The notes: generated from the letters alone by a model not told the origin. DNA of 64,000 nt from Plebeiibacterium sediminum (GCF_026013605.1 NZ_JAPDPJ010000013.1:49065-113064), one strand, 5' to 3'; positions 18,513 through 28,621 are shown, counted from the stretch's first letter. Numbers and translations are program-made.

Positions 18513-19841
18513 CTACTGTTTAGCTCCTTTCCAATATTTTGCAACAAACTCTTCACGTACTACTACCTCTTCGCGAGCAAAATTTTCGCTAAATAATTTC
18601 CAGGTAGTATCTAACATTTTCTCCGTATCAATATTAATATCAACAGCTAAAATATGTTCTGAATATTCTCTGGCAAATTTTAAAGTACGCTCATCGTAGT
18701 CTGTTAAATCAAAACCGTTATCCTGCTTGGTTTTAGCATTTGCGGCATCAGCATACAAACGGATTGCAGCATTCATCACCTGAGGGTGATCTTCGCGGGT
18801 TTGTTTACCAATTACCAACTGCTTCAAACGTGATAAACTTCGGAATGGATCTACAATTACCTTACCTACATCTGAATCCATACGTAAGAACAACTGTCCT
18901 TCTGTGATATAACCAGTGTTATCAGGAATCGCATGCGTAATATCACCACCATTTAAGGTTGTAACCGCAATAATAGTAATTGAACCTCCATGTGGGAATT
19001 GTACCGCTTTTTCATACAATCGGGCTAAATCAGAATATAATGAACCCGGCATACTATCTTTTGATGGAATTTGATCCATACGGTTTGATACGATAGATAA
19101 AGCATCTGCATACAAGGTCATATCAGTTAATAACACCAATACTTTTTCTTGCTTTTCTTCTGCAAAATACTCTGCTGCAGTTAACGCCATATCCGGGATC
19201 AACAAACGTTCTACCGGTGGATCATCTGTTGTATTTACAAAACTTACAATACGATCCAATGCCCCGGCATTGTCAAATATGTTTTTAAAGTACAGGTAAT
19301 CATCATTTGATAATCCCATACCACCCAGGATAATTTTATCTGCTTTAGCTCTTAAGGCCACGTTTGCCATTACCTGATTGTAAGGCTGATCAGGATCCGC
19401 AAAAAATGGAATTTTTTGTCCTGTAACCAATGTATTGTTCAGGTCAATACCTGCAATACCTGTAGCAATTAATTGAGATGGCTGCTTTCTTCGAACCGGA
19501 TTTACAGAAGGACCTCCTGTATCAACAATTCTTCCCTCAACCTGTGGACCTCCATCAATCGGATCACCAAAAGCATTGAAAAAACGACCTGCTAATTGAT
19601 CACTCACTTTTAATTGTGGGGGACGACCTAAAAACACCACTTCGGCATTTGTAGGAATACCTTCAGTACCTGCAAAGATCTGAAGAATAACCTCATCGCC
19701 CATAATTTTTACCACCTGCCCCATACGACCATGTACCATAGCCATTTCATCGTAGCCTACATCAGTAGCCTTTAATGTTACGGTAGCCTTTGTCAGGTTA
19801 GTAATTTTTGTATAAACTTTTTGAAATGCTTGAGTTTCCAT
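18513..19841 (-). CDS. ntpB: V-type ATP synthase subunit B
   Basis: A 442-residue non-catalytic nucleotide-binding subunit that alternates with A in the head. It carries the family's three-domain architecture with a beta-barrel at the N-terminus, a central RecA-like fold in which the P-loop is replaced by TGQKIPFFADPDQPYNQ, and a helical C-terminus. The ALRAKADKIILGGMGLS and RMDQIPSKDSMPGSLYSDLA motifs are characteristic. It starts 19 bases after the A stop and is clearly co-transcribed. Everything needed for structure appears present; the lack of a Walker A motif is normal for B. Confidence 0.95.
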   Translation of the reverse strand: METQAFQKVYTKITNLTKATVTLKATDVGYDEMAMVHGRMGQVVKIMGDEVILQIFAGTEGIPTNAEVVFLGRPPQLKVSDQLAGRFFNAFGDPIDGGPQVEGRIVDTGGPSVNPVRRKQPSQLIATGIAGIDLNNTLVTGQKIPFFADPDQPYNQVMANVALRAKADKIILGGMGLSNDDYLYFKNIFDNAGALDRIVSFVNTTDDPPVERLLIPDMALTAAEYFAEEKQEKVLVLLTDMTLYADALSIVSNRMDQIPSKDSMPGSLYSDLARLYEKAVQFPHGGSITIIAVTTLNGGDITHAIPDNTGYITEGQLFLRMDSDVGKVIVDPFRSLSRLKQLVIGKQTREDHPQVMNAAIRLYADAANAKTKQDNGFDLTDYDERTLKFAREYSEHILAVDINIDTEKMLDTTWKLFSENFAREEVVVREEFVAKYWKGAKQ

Positions 19842-19860
19842 GCATCTATAATTTTCAAAA

Positions 19861-21627
19861 TTAATTTAAGCGTTCATTCATAATCTCTTCCAACTCTTTT
19901 TCATGAGTTTTAAACTTCTCAGATTCCCACTCACTGTAGTTAATCTGCTTAAGCTGGTTGATGATTCGCTTAAAGAATCCGTTTACTTCTTCAAAAGTCT
20001 CGAATTTGAATTTTTTGTCAGTGATTTCTAAAACCTTCTCCAACATATATTTCTGACGAGGCATTGGACAGTTTGCATCAATCTTATCAAAAGAATCCTG
20101 CTGAAGAATTACCGCATCAATTAACTCTGAATTCCAGAATTTTTCATGGAATTCCAAAGGCACACCATCATCACCAAGAATGTTGATTTGCTCCTGAGCT
20201 TCTTTTCCTCTTAATAATAATGTTTTTGTTTTAAGAACATTATCTAACCAGTTTTCACCGATATTTTCTTTCAAATACTCTTGTACTTCAGGATATTCAA
20301 GATATTTTGAATAACTATCAATTGGATCAATTGCAGGATAGCGCTTACTATCTGCACGTCCCTGATTTAATCCGTAAAAACATCTTGCAGCCTTACGTGT
20401 AGATTCAGTTACAGGCTCTTTCAAGTTACCACCTGCTGGCGATACTGTACCTATAAAGGTAATGGAACCTGATTCGCCATTATTTAAGTATACGAAACCT
20501 GCACGAGCGTAGAAACTTGTAATAATAGCAGTTAAGTCCATTGGGAATGCATCCGGTCCGGGAAGCTCTTCCAAACGGTTACTCATCTCTCTAAGTGCCT
20601 GAGCCCAACGAGAAGTTGAATCGGCCATTAAAACCACTTTTAATCCCATTGAACGATAGTATTCACCCAATGTCATGGCAGTATATACAGAAGCTTCACG
20701 AGCTGCTACCGGCATGTTTGATGTATTTGCGATAATTGTGGTACGCTCAATCAAACTACGACCTGTTTTTGGATCCTCCAATTCAGGGAACTCAGTAAAG
20801 ATTTCCACCACCTCATTGGCACGTTCACCACAAGCTGCAATAATTACTATATCAGCATCAGCAAATTTTGAAATCGCATGCTGCAATACCGTTTTACCTG
20901 TTCCAAATGGTCCTGGTATAAATCCGGTACCCCCTTCAGTAATTGGGTTTAATGTATCTAATGTTCTGGTTCCTGTTTGTAACAGTTTAAACGGACGCGG
21001 TTTTTCTTTATAGGCCTTAACAGCCATTTTAACCGGCCACTTTTGAACCATTGTTAGTTCTATATCATTGCCCTCTCTATCTGTAACAACGGCAACCACA
21101 TCATCAACAGTATATTGACCTGCAGCTACAATGCTTTTAATTGTATATGTTCCCTGAAATTTAAAAGGAACCATAATACGGTGAGGTACACTATTTTCGG
21201 GCACTTCTCCTAACCAGCTTCCGGCAACCACCTGATCACCTTCTTTGGCAATTGGAGTCCAGTCCCATTTCTTTTCTCTATCTAAAGGATCGGTATAATC
21301 TCCTCTTTTTAAGAAGACCCCATCCATTTTATCTAAGTCGTTTTGCAGACCGTCATAATTTCTGGATAAAATACCCGGGCCTAAGCTAACTTCTAAAAGG
21401 TGTCCTTCAAACTCCACCGGAGTTCCAACCTTTAATCCACGGGTACTTTCAAAGACCTGTACATAAACATTTTTACCCAAAATCTTAATCACCTCTGCCA
21501 TTAGTTTATTCTCAGGGTGAGATATAAAGCATATTTCGTTTTGGGCCACAGGACCATCAACCTCCACAATTACAAGGTTGGCAATAATACCGGCTACTTT
21601 TCCGGTAGTTTTATTTTTTCTTTCCAT
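19861..21627 (-). CDS. ntpA: V-type ATP synthase subunit A (catalytic)
   Basis: A 588-residue catalytic subunit. Walker A is GPFGTGKTV at residues 239-247, followed by the GERANEVVE arginine-rich/glutamate region and ADSTSRWAQALREMSNRLEELPG, both diagnostic for V/A-type A subunits. An inserted non-homologous region of about 80-100 residues near 110-200 (EGDQVVAGSWLGEVPEN) is the usual bulge of this subunit. It hydrolyses or makes ATP depending on the ion gradient. The start overlaps the end of the DUF2764 gene by 17 bases, implying coupled translation. Confidence 0.96.
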   Translation of the reverse strand: MERKNKTTGKVAGIIANLVIVEVDGPVAQNEICFISHPENKLMAEVIKILGKNVYVQVFESTRGLKVGTPVEFEGHLLEVSLGPGILSRNYDGLQNDLDKMDGVFLKRGDYTDPLDREKKWDWTPIAKEGDQVVAGSWLGEVPENSVPHRIMVPFKFQGTYTIKSIVAAGQYTVDDVVAVVTDREGNDIELTMVQKWPVKMAVKAYKEKPRPFKLLQTGTRTLDTLNPITEGGTGFIPGPFGTGKTVLQHAISKFADADIVIIAACGERANEVVEIFTEFPELEDPKTGRSLIERTTIIANTSNMPVAAREASVYTAMTLGEYYRSMGLKVVLMADSTSRWAQALREMSNRLEELPGPDAFPMDLTAIITSFYARAGFVYLNNGESGSITFIGTVSPAGGNLKEPVTESTRKAARCFYGLNQGRADSKRYPAIDPIDSYSKYLEYPEVQEYLKENIGENWLDNVLKTKTLLLRGKEAQEQINILGDDGVPLEFHEKFWNSELIDAVILQQDSFDKIDANCPMPRQKYMLEKVLEITDKKFKFETFEEVNGFFKRIINQLKQINYSEWESEKFKTHEKELEEIMNERLN

Positions 21628-22474
21628 GGCTTAATTTATATTCTTCAGGAAATTCATAACTAGATTCCAACTCACTAAGTAACTTACGGAACATCTTTTG
21701 ACCTTCTTCTTCATCCAGGGCAATCCATCTTTCTACCATAAATTGTTTAAAGATGAATCCAAGCACTTTTTCAATCGTGAAATAATGAAAGAAAGTAGCT
21801 TCATCAAGATATTCCCACTTCAGTTGATCTATTTTTAGTTCTCGCTCCAACAAACTTTCATTCTCATATGTCTGCACTAAAGTTTCTATCTGATCAAATT
21901 CACTGGCTAAACCAAAATCTCTGGAGCGACTTTTAACAAGTGCTTCAACAATTTCGCCTCCTCCTATCAATTCTTTTTCATACTCGATTCCGTATTTTTT
22001 ACCGGTTAATGCTGTAAATACATTTTTCACATTCACCTCGTAATCAACAAAATCACTTAAAAACTGATTTGAGAATGATTTTAGATAACCTATGTACTTT
22101 TTAAATAATAAAACTTCAGCCTCTGTTGAAGAAATCTTTTCTTCGGCAAGTAATATTTCTTTAACAAACTGGATCATATACTGAGGGTAATTCGAATTAT
22201 CGATATCCTCAATATTCTTTTTATCCAACATAAGTTCAAGATCCATCAGAGTAAACAAGCCCCTTGGGTCAAATTCTTTTTGTTGGTTAAATAATAAACT
22301 TATGAGATTATAATGATCGAAGGGTAAGTAGAGCGCTTTAGCCATTTCCAGGTCTTGTGCACTCAATTCATCAAGCAATGATTCACACAGAATGATTGAG
22401 TTGAACAAAACTTTTTTATCACCTAATACAATATCAGGTAATCCGGCAATTAAACAATAGTACTTTTTACCCAT
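21611..22474 (-). CDS. DUF2764 protein of the V-ATPase operon
   Basis: A 287-residue soluble, helical, acidic protein of the DUF2764 family, found almost only inside Bacteroidota and related V-ATPase operons. The start GKKYYCLIAGLPDI is the family signature. It lies where subunit C would be expected, between E and A, so by position it is probably the protein linking the rotor or stator to the membrane part (C-like), but no sequence similarity to C can be claimed here. It is 3 bases after subunit E and overlaps subunit A by 17 bases. Its role is thus inferred from context. Confidence 0.85.
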   Translation of the reverse strand: MGKKYYCLIAGLPDIVLGDKKVLFNSIILCESLLDELSAQDLEMAKALYLPFDHYNLISLLFNQQKEFDPRGLFTLMDLELMLDKKNIEDIDNSNYPQYMIQFVKEILLAEEKISSTEAEVLLFKKYIGYLKSFSNQFLSDFVDYEVNVKNVFTALTGKKYGIEYEKELIGGGEIVEALVKSRSRDFGLASEFDQIETLVQTYENESLLERELKIDQLKWEYLDEATFFHYFTIEKVLGFIFKQFMVERWIALDEEEGQKMFRKLLSELESSYEFPEEYKLSHGKKK

Positions 22475-22477
22475 GTT

Positions 22478-23089
22478 TTACTCCTCTTCAAATAATAATT
22501 GATTTGTTTTAGGACGTAAAAATGATTTAAAAAAGTTTTGGAAATCGCCTTCTTCAAAACTAATTACATAGCTTCCATCAGCAGGTCCTACTTTAAATCC
22601 AGCTTTAACAGACTGATCCGATTCAAAGCTTAAGCCTTTATTCATTTCGGCAGCCAAATTATTCTTCAAGAACTTTTCCATTTCGGCCTTATCCGACTCA
22701 GATAAAACTACATTAATATCAAAGTTTCCTGTTTTCGACCAACCTTCTACAACTTTAAGAATAAGCGATTGCACATATTCCTTATCACTAAACACCTCTT
22801 TTAATGAAGGTTCAGCAACTTGAACGGCTATACTTTGTCCTATTTTTTGCTGCAAAGATGAGATTGCTTGTTGAGAGGCCAGCTTTATTTCTGCATCAAC
22901 ATTACGTTGTTTTTCAGCAGCCTTCTCATTCGCATCTTCAATAATACCGGATGCCTTACTTTTAGCTTCAGAAAGAATTTCCTCCGCTTCTTTTCGGGCT
23001 TTTTCTAAGATAGCTTCTGCCTCGTGGTTCGCTTTCTGAACCCCTTCTGCATAAAGCTTATCTGTTAGCTCTTGAAGTTTTGATTGCAT
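22478..23089 (-). CDS. ntpE: V-type ATP synthase subunit E (peripheral stalk)
   Basis: A 203-residue subunit: a long N-terminal coiled coil (about 1-100; alternating A/E/K-rich heptads such as KANHEAEAILEKARKEAEEI) and a C-terminal globular head. It forms the peripheral stalk, usually with a partner (G/F-type) that is not recognisable here. The frame opens at 23137 but the leader MPDLLRYLSKKIRVKI is not typical, and the M at 23089 fits homologues. It is the first gene of the operon. No TANNTTTG element is seen upstream, so its promoter remains unassigned. Confidence 0.92.
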   Translation of the reverse strand: MQSKLQELTDKLYAEGVQKANHEAEAILEKARKEAEEILSEAKSKASGIIEDANEKAAEKQRNVDAEIKLASQQAISSLQQKIGQSIAVQVAEPSLKEVFSDKEYVQSLILKVVEGWSKTGNFDINVVLSESDKAEMEKFLKNNLAAEMNKGLSFESDQSVKAGFKVGPADGSYVISFEEGDFQNFFKSFLRPKTNQLLFEEE

Positions 23090-23427
23090 AATTTTGACTC
23101 GTATTTTTTTTGATAAATACCTAAGTAAATCAGGCATCTATCTATTAACAAAGAATTAGTAAAATCTATATAAATATATACTTTATATTCCAGTGACAGT
23201 TTGATTATAAAATCAAATGTTAAATTTTAGATATGGACCAAAAGAATTTCCTGTTAAAAATAACCAAACCGAAAATAAAACAACTTGACCAATATCATCC
23301 GGAAATAGAATTGTAACCTATATCCAACTCTATTTCCAGATAATTGTTTAAAACTATTAATTTTTTTATCTTTTTGTTATAATAATTTTAAATTTTCCGC
23401 ATGTTTTATAACACGCTGCAGATTCCG
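23090..23427. other. Gap between tolC and the V-ATPase operon
   Basis: This 338-base gap is AT-rich and shows no gene. Its only structure is an inverted repeat at 23301-23337, listed separately. It must hold the V-ATPase promoter, but I could not identify a consensus -7 element in it. Confidence 0.5.
23301..23337. terminator. Inverted repeat, possible terminator or processing hairpin after tolC
   Basis: GGAAATAGAATTG (23301-23313) pairs with CAACTCTATTTCC (23325-23337), 13 pairs with one mismatch (a G-U pair in one orientation), loop of 11 bases. No T run follows on either strand, so it is not a classic terminator; it could be an mRNA end-protecting hairpin or an operator for the ATPase operon. 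Confidence 0.4.
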
Positions 23428-24765
23428 CTAAATATCTAATTGACCGATTGTTTTCAGATATTTTGACTGATTTATTTTATAATTCACCTTAGCGGAAATA
23501 AAATCAGAATTTGCCCTTTGCCATTGCACCTGAGCATCCAACACATCTGTAGTTGTAACCACACCCTGATTTAAACGATTCATTTCTAATTTTAAATTTT
23601 CATCTGCCTGAGCTAATGAAGCTTTTGTAAACGAAATTTTAACCAGAGATTCGTTTAAGTTAAAGGCACTTTGCTGAATTTGAAGAATAATACCTTCTTT
23701 GGCTTTATCGTAGCTAAGTTGTGCTTTTTTAGTAACCAGCTTCTTTTTTTCAAGTGCTAACCCTTTTTCTCCCCAATGAAAAATTGGTACAGATAAAGAA
23801 ACACCTGCTACCCAGGTTAACTCCGTTTTATCTTCTGCTTTATGATCGGGATTTTGAAATCCATAATTAGCAAATGAAACCAATTGAGGCATATAATCTG
23901 CTCTGGCTATTTTTTCATCAACAGAAGTGATTCCAACTTGTCCTTCAAGCATTTTCAACTCTTTTCGGTTAGATGCAACACGTTCTATTTCGTTGATAGA
24001 AACCGGATTTGTATCAGGGATTATCACTGAATCTGCTATTGCTATTTCATCCAGAATACTATTACCAATACTCTGATTTAGTGCCATTTTAGCCAGATGA
24101 ATATTATCCTTCATCTGAATTAAAGCCAGTTTTGCATTATTTAGCTCAACCTGAGTTTTCAACACCTCATTTTTTGTAACAATACCAACTTCAAATCTGT
24201 TTTGAGTTTCACGAACAACATCTTCCAAAAGGTTTACGGATTTTTGAATCACCAATAAATTTTCCTTTAATGATACCAAAGCCCAGTACTTTTGATCGAC
24301 CTCCAACACTAAATTTTCTTTAGTATTTTCTACATTTTGCTCAGAAATCCCAATTCCATAAGACGACATTTTTACATAGTTTCTTAATTTACCTCCTAAA
24401 TAAATAGGTAAACTGAAATCAATTCCTCCATCATACATATTATGATAGGTCAGTTCTTTATACAAACCTGTAAAAAGTACTCCACTGGGTGTACCATCCA
24501 TATTAGGCAATTGCCAGCTTGGCACATCCATCACCTGTGGATCATTCATATAAGTATAAGAAGCTGAAAAATCAAATTGTGGTAACATTGCTCTCTTACT
24601 CATTTTATGAGATGCAACGTTTATAGCTAAATCAGCCTGTGCTGACTTAATATTTTGGTCATGTTCCAATGCTTTTTCCCGGCATTGCTCAAGCGTAAGA
24701 TGATCCTGCGCCTGCACAACATAGCTAAGAGAAATAAACATTGCCAGAATAATATATTTATGCAT
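23428..24765 (-). CDS. TolC-family outer-membrane efflux channel
   Basis: About 445 residues with a signal peptide ending YVVQAQ (around residue 18). The rest is long amphipathic helices with the two internally similar halves of TolC proteins; the first half includes LTLEQCREKALEHDQNIKSAQADL, and TTDVLDAQVQWQRANSDF is the conserved helix of the second half. It forms the outer-membrane exit duct for the RND pump encoded upstream. The frame is open to 24831, overlapping the preceding gene, but MHKYIILAMF at 24765 is the only start giving a signal peptide. It is the last gene of the five-gene efflux unit. Confidence 0.93.
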   Translation of the reverse strand: MHKYIILAMFISLSYVVQAQDHLTLEQCREKALEHDQNIKSAQADLAINVASHKMSKRAMLPQFDFSASYTYMNDPQVMDVPSWQLPNMDGTPSGVLFTGLYKELTYHNMYDGGIDFSLPIYLGGKLRNYVKMSSYGIGISEQNVENTKENLVLEVDQKYWALVSLKENLLVIQKSVNLLEDVVRETQNRFEVGIVTKNEVLKTQVELNNAKLALIQMKDNIHLAKMALNQSIGNSILDEIAIADSVIIPDTNPVSINEIERVASNRKELKMLEGQVGITSVDEKIARADYMPQLVSFANYGFQNPDHKAEDKTELTWVAGVSLSVPIFHWGEKGLALEKKKLVTKKAQLSYDKAKEGIILQIQQSAFNLNESLVKISFTKASLAQADENLKLEMNRLNQGVVTTTDVLDAQVQWQRANSDFISAKVNYKINQSKYLKTIGQLDI

Positions 24766-24776
24766 TTCTTTATTTT

Positions 24777-25556
24777 TTAATGAAAACGATGAATTTTTTG
24801 AGATCCCGGATTTAACTTCTCTCTGATACAAGCCAGTAAAAAAGCATTTTCCTTTTGTAAGGACTGTTCAAACTCCTCAAGATTGTCGATGGACTTTGCC
24901 ATTTTTGCGGCTTCAATTTCTGCATAGTTGATTTTTACAAACCTTTCAGCCAAAGCATAAACTCTATCCGCAATTTCCTCTTGTGTAAAAACTTTATCCA
25001 CCAGGTTATTACTCAAAAACTCCTGATAAAACACTTTATCAGAAAGAAATAACAACTTCACAGGATTAATATTTGCCACTTTAAAATGATCATACATAAT
25101 AGCACCCTTAGGCACATTAACCATCATTTCATTATTGTTGTCCAAATAAAACTCATTAGTAACAACTCTTACATCAGATATAAGATTGAAGTTAAAAAGC
25201 ATTGAATTCAGGGGACCTGTGATCATTGAAATAACAACCTTTTTTAAAGAATAAAGTCTGATTACCAATTGATCAAAAATCCGGAATGCTCTTAACACAT
25301 TATCTTTAAGATCTCCTCCTTCAAAAAAGGAATTCCATAATTGCTTATATTTTTCTAATGAAAAATCAGGATGATCATTGGTTATTATCAGCACATTAAC
25401 TTCTTTGTCGTTTGATAAATCATCCAACAAAGAAAGTAACTCATCCCTATATTCGTAAGTTTTACTTTCCAGAAACAAGCAATAGTTTAATTGTAACTGA
25501 ACAATGCCTTGTTTACTTTCTATATTATAATACTGATTACTCGTATAATTTGCCAT
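24777..25556 (-). CDS. Crotonase-fold protein of the RND efflux operon (degenerate)
   Basis: A 259-residue cytoplasmic-looking protein that resembles enoyl-CoA hydratase/isomerase proteins in layout: a strand with VNVLIITNDHPDFS (about 54-67), the KKVVISMITGPLNS helix/oxyanion region (about 104-117), ISDVRVVTNEFYL (cD-x-R-x-A-like position), and the NNLVDKVFTQEEI (GLVDxVV-like) segment, then a C-terminal helical tail. The glycines of the usual G-G-G oxyanion loop are missing (GPLNSMLF) and no catalytic glutamate pair is apparent, so an enzymatic role is doubtful. It sits between the pump and TolC, with 11-base gaps on both sides. Its function is unknown; family assignment is by pattern recognition. 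Confidence 0.6.
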   Translation of the reverse strand: MANYTSNQYYNIESKQGIVQLQLNYCLFLESKTYEYRDELLSLLDDLSNDKEVNVLIITNDHPDFSLEKYKQLWNSFFEGGDLKDNVLRAFRIFDQLVIRLYSLKKVVISMITGPLNSMLFNFNLISDVRVVTNEFYLDNNNEMMVNVPKGAIMYDHFKVANINPVKLLFLSDKVFYQEFLSNNLVDKVFTQEEIADRVYALAERFVKINYAEIEAAKMAKSIDNLEEFEQSLQKENAFLLACIREKLNPGSQKIHRFH

Positions 25557-25567
25557 TGCTTAAGATT

Positions 25568-28500
25568 TTAGTTTGAAGGTTTAATTTTATAGAACAACAC
25601 ATAGAATAATGGTAAAACCAACAAGGTTAAAAATGTAGCAAAGAATAACCCGAATATGATGGTTACGGCCATTGATCCATACATGGCATCAGTAATTAAC
25701 GGGAACATACCAAAGATTGTAGTTAATGCTGCCAACAAAACAGGACGCATTCTACTTACAGCGGCATTAACCACAGCCTCATAAGGACTAACATTTTCCA
25801 TATTAAGGTTAAGATTAATCTCATCCATCATAACTATGGCATTTTTAAGCACCATACCAATCAACCCTAAGAAACCTGTAATAGCCATAAAACCAAACGC
25901 TTTACCTGTCACAAACAATCCTATGGAAACTCCAATAATTGAAAGTGGAATAATTGCCATTACAATTAGTGATTGACGAATACTGTTAAACAGCATTACT
26001 ACAATTAATACAATTAATAACATGGCTAATGGCATGTAGGTTCCCGTTGCCTCATTCGCTTCAAGAGATGGTTTGTATTCTCCATCCCACATAAATGAAT
26101 ACCCTGAAGGCAACGGGATTGCTTCTAATTTACTACCAACTAAATCTTTTAACGAAGCCCCACTCATATTTGGATCAACAGGATCACATTGTACTGTAAT
26201 AGCTCTTTGACGATTATAACGTTGAATTACACTATTTTCAAACGATACTTCTATTTGATTTTCCACAATCTCTTTTAAGGGAACAGATGCCTCACTATTG
26301 CGTCCCCAAATCTGTGTATTTACAATTCTGTCCAGATTATTTTGTGCTTGCTGATCTGTTTTTAAGAAAATAGGTCTCATAACATCGTTATCACGATATA
26401 GCCCAACACCTAAACCTGTAGAAGTAGAACTTAAAATGGCACTTCCCAAATCAGCTCTTGTAATACCAGCTTTACCAGCTTTAACCTGTGAATATTTTGG
26501 TTCCCACACCAAAACTTTATTACGCCAATCGTTGGTAATATCGCCACATGCAGGTTCTGATCTTAAAATTTCTTCTGCCTGATTTGCCAAATCACGTAAC
26601 ACAGCCGGATCCGGACCGATAAACCTTCCTTCTACTTTATATTCAATTGGAGGTCCTCCAATATATCCCTTAATTCTGAAACGAGCATCCGGATAACGAC
26701 CTGCAACCTTATTGCGAATAATGTCATTTACAGTTTCTATTTCATCCAGGTCATGTGTTTCAATCATTAACTGACCATAACTTGAATTATAACTCTGTGT
26801 TTGAGCACTTAAAATATAACGAGGAGGTGTCTGTCCAATACTTGTAGTAACATTTTTAACCTCACTTACACTATCTAACAGATAAGCTTCTATTGTAGCT
26901 AAGTCACTTGACACCTTATGAATATTACTTCCCTCAGGCAACCAATAATCTACCAGCGTATAATTTTTTTCAAGCGGCATAAAAAATGCCTTTTTGGTAT
27001 GACCAAAAGCAATGATGGCTCCAACTAACAAGATCAAAACTCCAGCCAAAGATATTCTGCGGTATTTAAGCAACTTCTCCAATACGCTTTTGAACATTTT
27101 ATACCATTTCCCGTCAAAAGGATTTTGAACATCTTTAGATGGTTTTAAAAATCGTTCACAAACCAAAGGTGTTTGAGTCATGGCAAAAATCCAACTTAAA
27201 CCTAATGAAATAGCCAGCACTTTAAACAAATCCTCATTAATTTCACCTGCACTATTAGGCGCTAAAAACACAGGTAAGAAAGCCAGAATAGCAATAAAAG
27301 TTGCTCCCAACAATGGCCATGCAGTTGATTTACCAACGTTTACAATAGCCTTTCTCACTTTAAGTCCTCTTTGCAATGAAACCAAAATACCATCAGTTAC
27401 CACAATTGCATTATCAACCAACATACCCATTGCAATAATAATTGCCGACAAAGAGGTACGGTGCAATGAAATATTGAAAGCTTTCATGGCTATCAGTGTT
27501 CCAAAAATTGAAAATAACAGACCACTACTAATCAAAATACCAGATCTTAATCCCATAGAAACCAATAGAATCACAATCACAATAATTATGGATTCTATCA
27601 GGTTAACAATAAAAACATCATTGGCATTATTTACCTCTCTTGCCTGATCATATATCGTATGAAGCTCCAAACCCACTGGAAGTTGTGCTGTAACCTGCTC
27701 TAACTTGGCGTTAATATTTTCTGCCATTGTTAAAACGTTGCCTCCGTTTATTGTTGAAATTCCAATACCTACAGCTTGTTTATTATTAAATCGCTGCATA
27801 CTGGTTACAGGTTCCAGATACGATTTTTTTACCTGAACCAAATCTTTTAGATAAAACTGTTCCGGACCAACATTAACAATGGTATTCTTAATATCCTCAA
27901 TGCTATTAAACGCAGTGTTTCCTGCTACTCTAACATTTAAATCATTTAACTGGATCGTTCCGGCCTCAGCAACTGTAGACTGTGCGTTTAGTGCTCCAAT
28001 AATTACACCTGGATTTACTCCAAGTTCCGAAAGTTTTTCATGATTAATAACCAAATCCACACATTCAGTTCTGTCACCAAATAGGATGATTTTTCCAACC
28101 TGACCCACTGTTAACAATTCACGTTGAATAAAACGTGCATAGTCATTGATTTGATCCTGAGAATAACCTTCACCTGTTAATGCGTAGAACATTCCATACA
28201 CATCTCCAAAATCATCAACTACAGTTGGAGTCATAGCTGCCGGAGGCAATTCTCCCCTGATATCATTTATTTTTTTTCTTAAAATATCCCACTCCTGAGG
28301 CATTTGTTTTGCCCTCATGCTTTCTTTTAAATCTATTTGTATAATAGATAAACCTGCATACGAACTGGAATAAATCTCATCTATATTATCCATTTGTTGA
28401 GCAGCTCGCTCAATCTTTTCTGTCACCTCCTGCTCAACTTCATATTGAGATGCTCCAGGATATCTTGTTACAACCAGTGCAGTTTTAATGGTAAACTCTG

Positions 28501-28612
28501 CATCTTCTAACTTTCCAACATTGAAATAAGATACAATACCTCCAATAAATACCAACACCAGAATAAAGTATACAAAAACCCTGTTCTTTAAAGTATATTC
28601 TGCTAAATTCAT
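25568..28612 (-). CDS. RND-family efflux pump, inner-membrane component
   Basis: A 1014-residue HAE1/AcrB-like proton-driven pump with twelve membrane helices and two large periplasmic loops. The TM4 proton-relay motif is AMGMLVDNAIVVTDGI (paired aspartates replaced by a D-N pair in the usual D407/D408 region), the second TM set ends with GLIGMVLKNAIVMMDEI, and YKMFKSVLEKLL lies in the cytoplasmic link. It would export hydrophobic compounds, solvents or metabolites from the periplasm or membrane. Substrate cannot be predicted. It begins 9 bases after the adaptor gene, so the operon is tight. The single D in the relay region is common among non-AcrB RND pumps of Bacteroidota. Confidence 0.94.
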   Translation of the reverse strand: MNLAEYTLKNRVFVYFILVLVFIGGIVSYFNVGKLEDAEFTIKTALVVTRYPGASQYEVEQEVTEKIERAAQQMDNIDEIYSSSYAGLSIIQIDLKESMRAKQMPQEWDILRKKINDIRGELPPAAMTPTVVDDFGDVYGMFYALTGEGYSQDQINDYARFIQRELLTVGQVGKIILFGDRTECVDLVINHEKLSELGVNPGVIIGALNAQSTVAEAGTIQLNDLNVRVAGNTAFNSIEDIKNTIVNVGPEQFYLKDLVQVKKSYLEPVTSMQRFNNKQAVGIGISTINGGNVLTMAENINAKLEQVTAQLPVGLELHTIYDQAREVNNANDVFIVNLIESIIIVIVILLVSMGLRSGILISSGLLFSIFGTLIAMKAFNISLHRTSLSAIIIAMGMLVDNAIVVTDGILVSLQRGLKVRKAIVNVGKSTAWPLLGATFIAILAFLPVFLAPNSAGEINEDLFKVLAISLGLSWIFAMTQTPLVCERFLKPSKDVQNPFDGKWYKMFKSVLEKLLKYRRISLAGVLILLVGAIIAFGHTKKAFFMPLEKNYTLVDYWLPEGSNIHKVSSDLATIEAYLLDSVSEVKNVTTSIGQTPPRYILSAQTQSYNSSYGQLMIETHDLDEIETVNDIIRNKVAGRYPDARFRIKGYIGGPPIEYKVEGRFIGPDPAVLRDLANQAEEILRSEPACGDITNDWRNKVLVWEPKYSQVKAGKAGITRADLGSAILSSTSTGLGVGLYRDNDVMRPIFLKTDQQAQNNLDRIVNTQIWGRNSEASVPLKEIVENQIEVSFENSVIQRYNRQRAITVQCDPVDPNMSGASLKDLVGSKLEAIPLPSGYSFMWDGEYKPSLEANEATGTYMPLAMLLIVLIVVMLFNSIRQSLIVMAIIPLSIIGVSIGLFVTGKAFGFMAITGFLGLIGMVLKNAIVMMDEINLNLNMENVSPYEAVVNAAVSRMRPVLLAALTTIFGMFPLITDAMYGSMAVTIIFGLFFATFLTLLVLPLFYVLFYKIKPSN

Positions 28613-28621
28613 TGTAAGATT

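Noticed and set aside
20675..21013. 112-codon frame opposite V-ATPase subunit A
   Set aside because: Antisense to the catalytic P-loop region of subunit A, which explains the open frame through codon bias.
27180..27647. 155-codon frame opposite the RND pump
   Set aside because: It lies antisense within a conserved membrane-helix region; no homology pattern was recognised.
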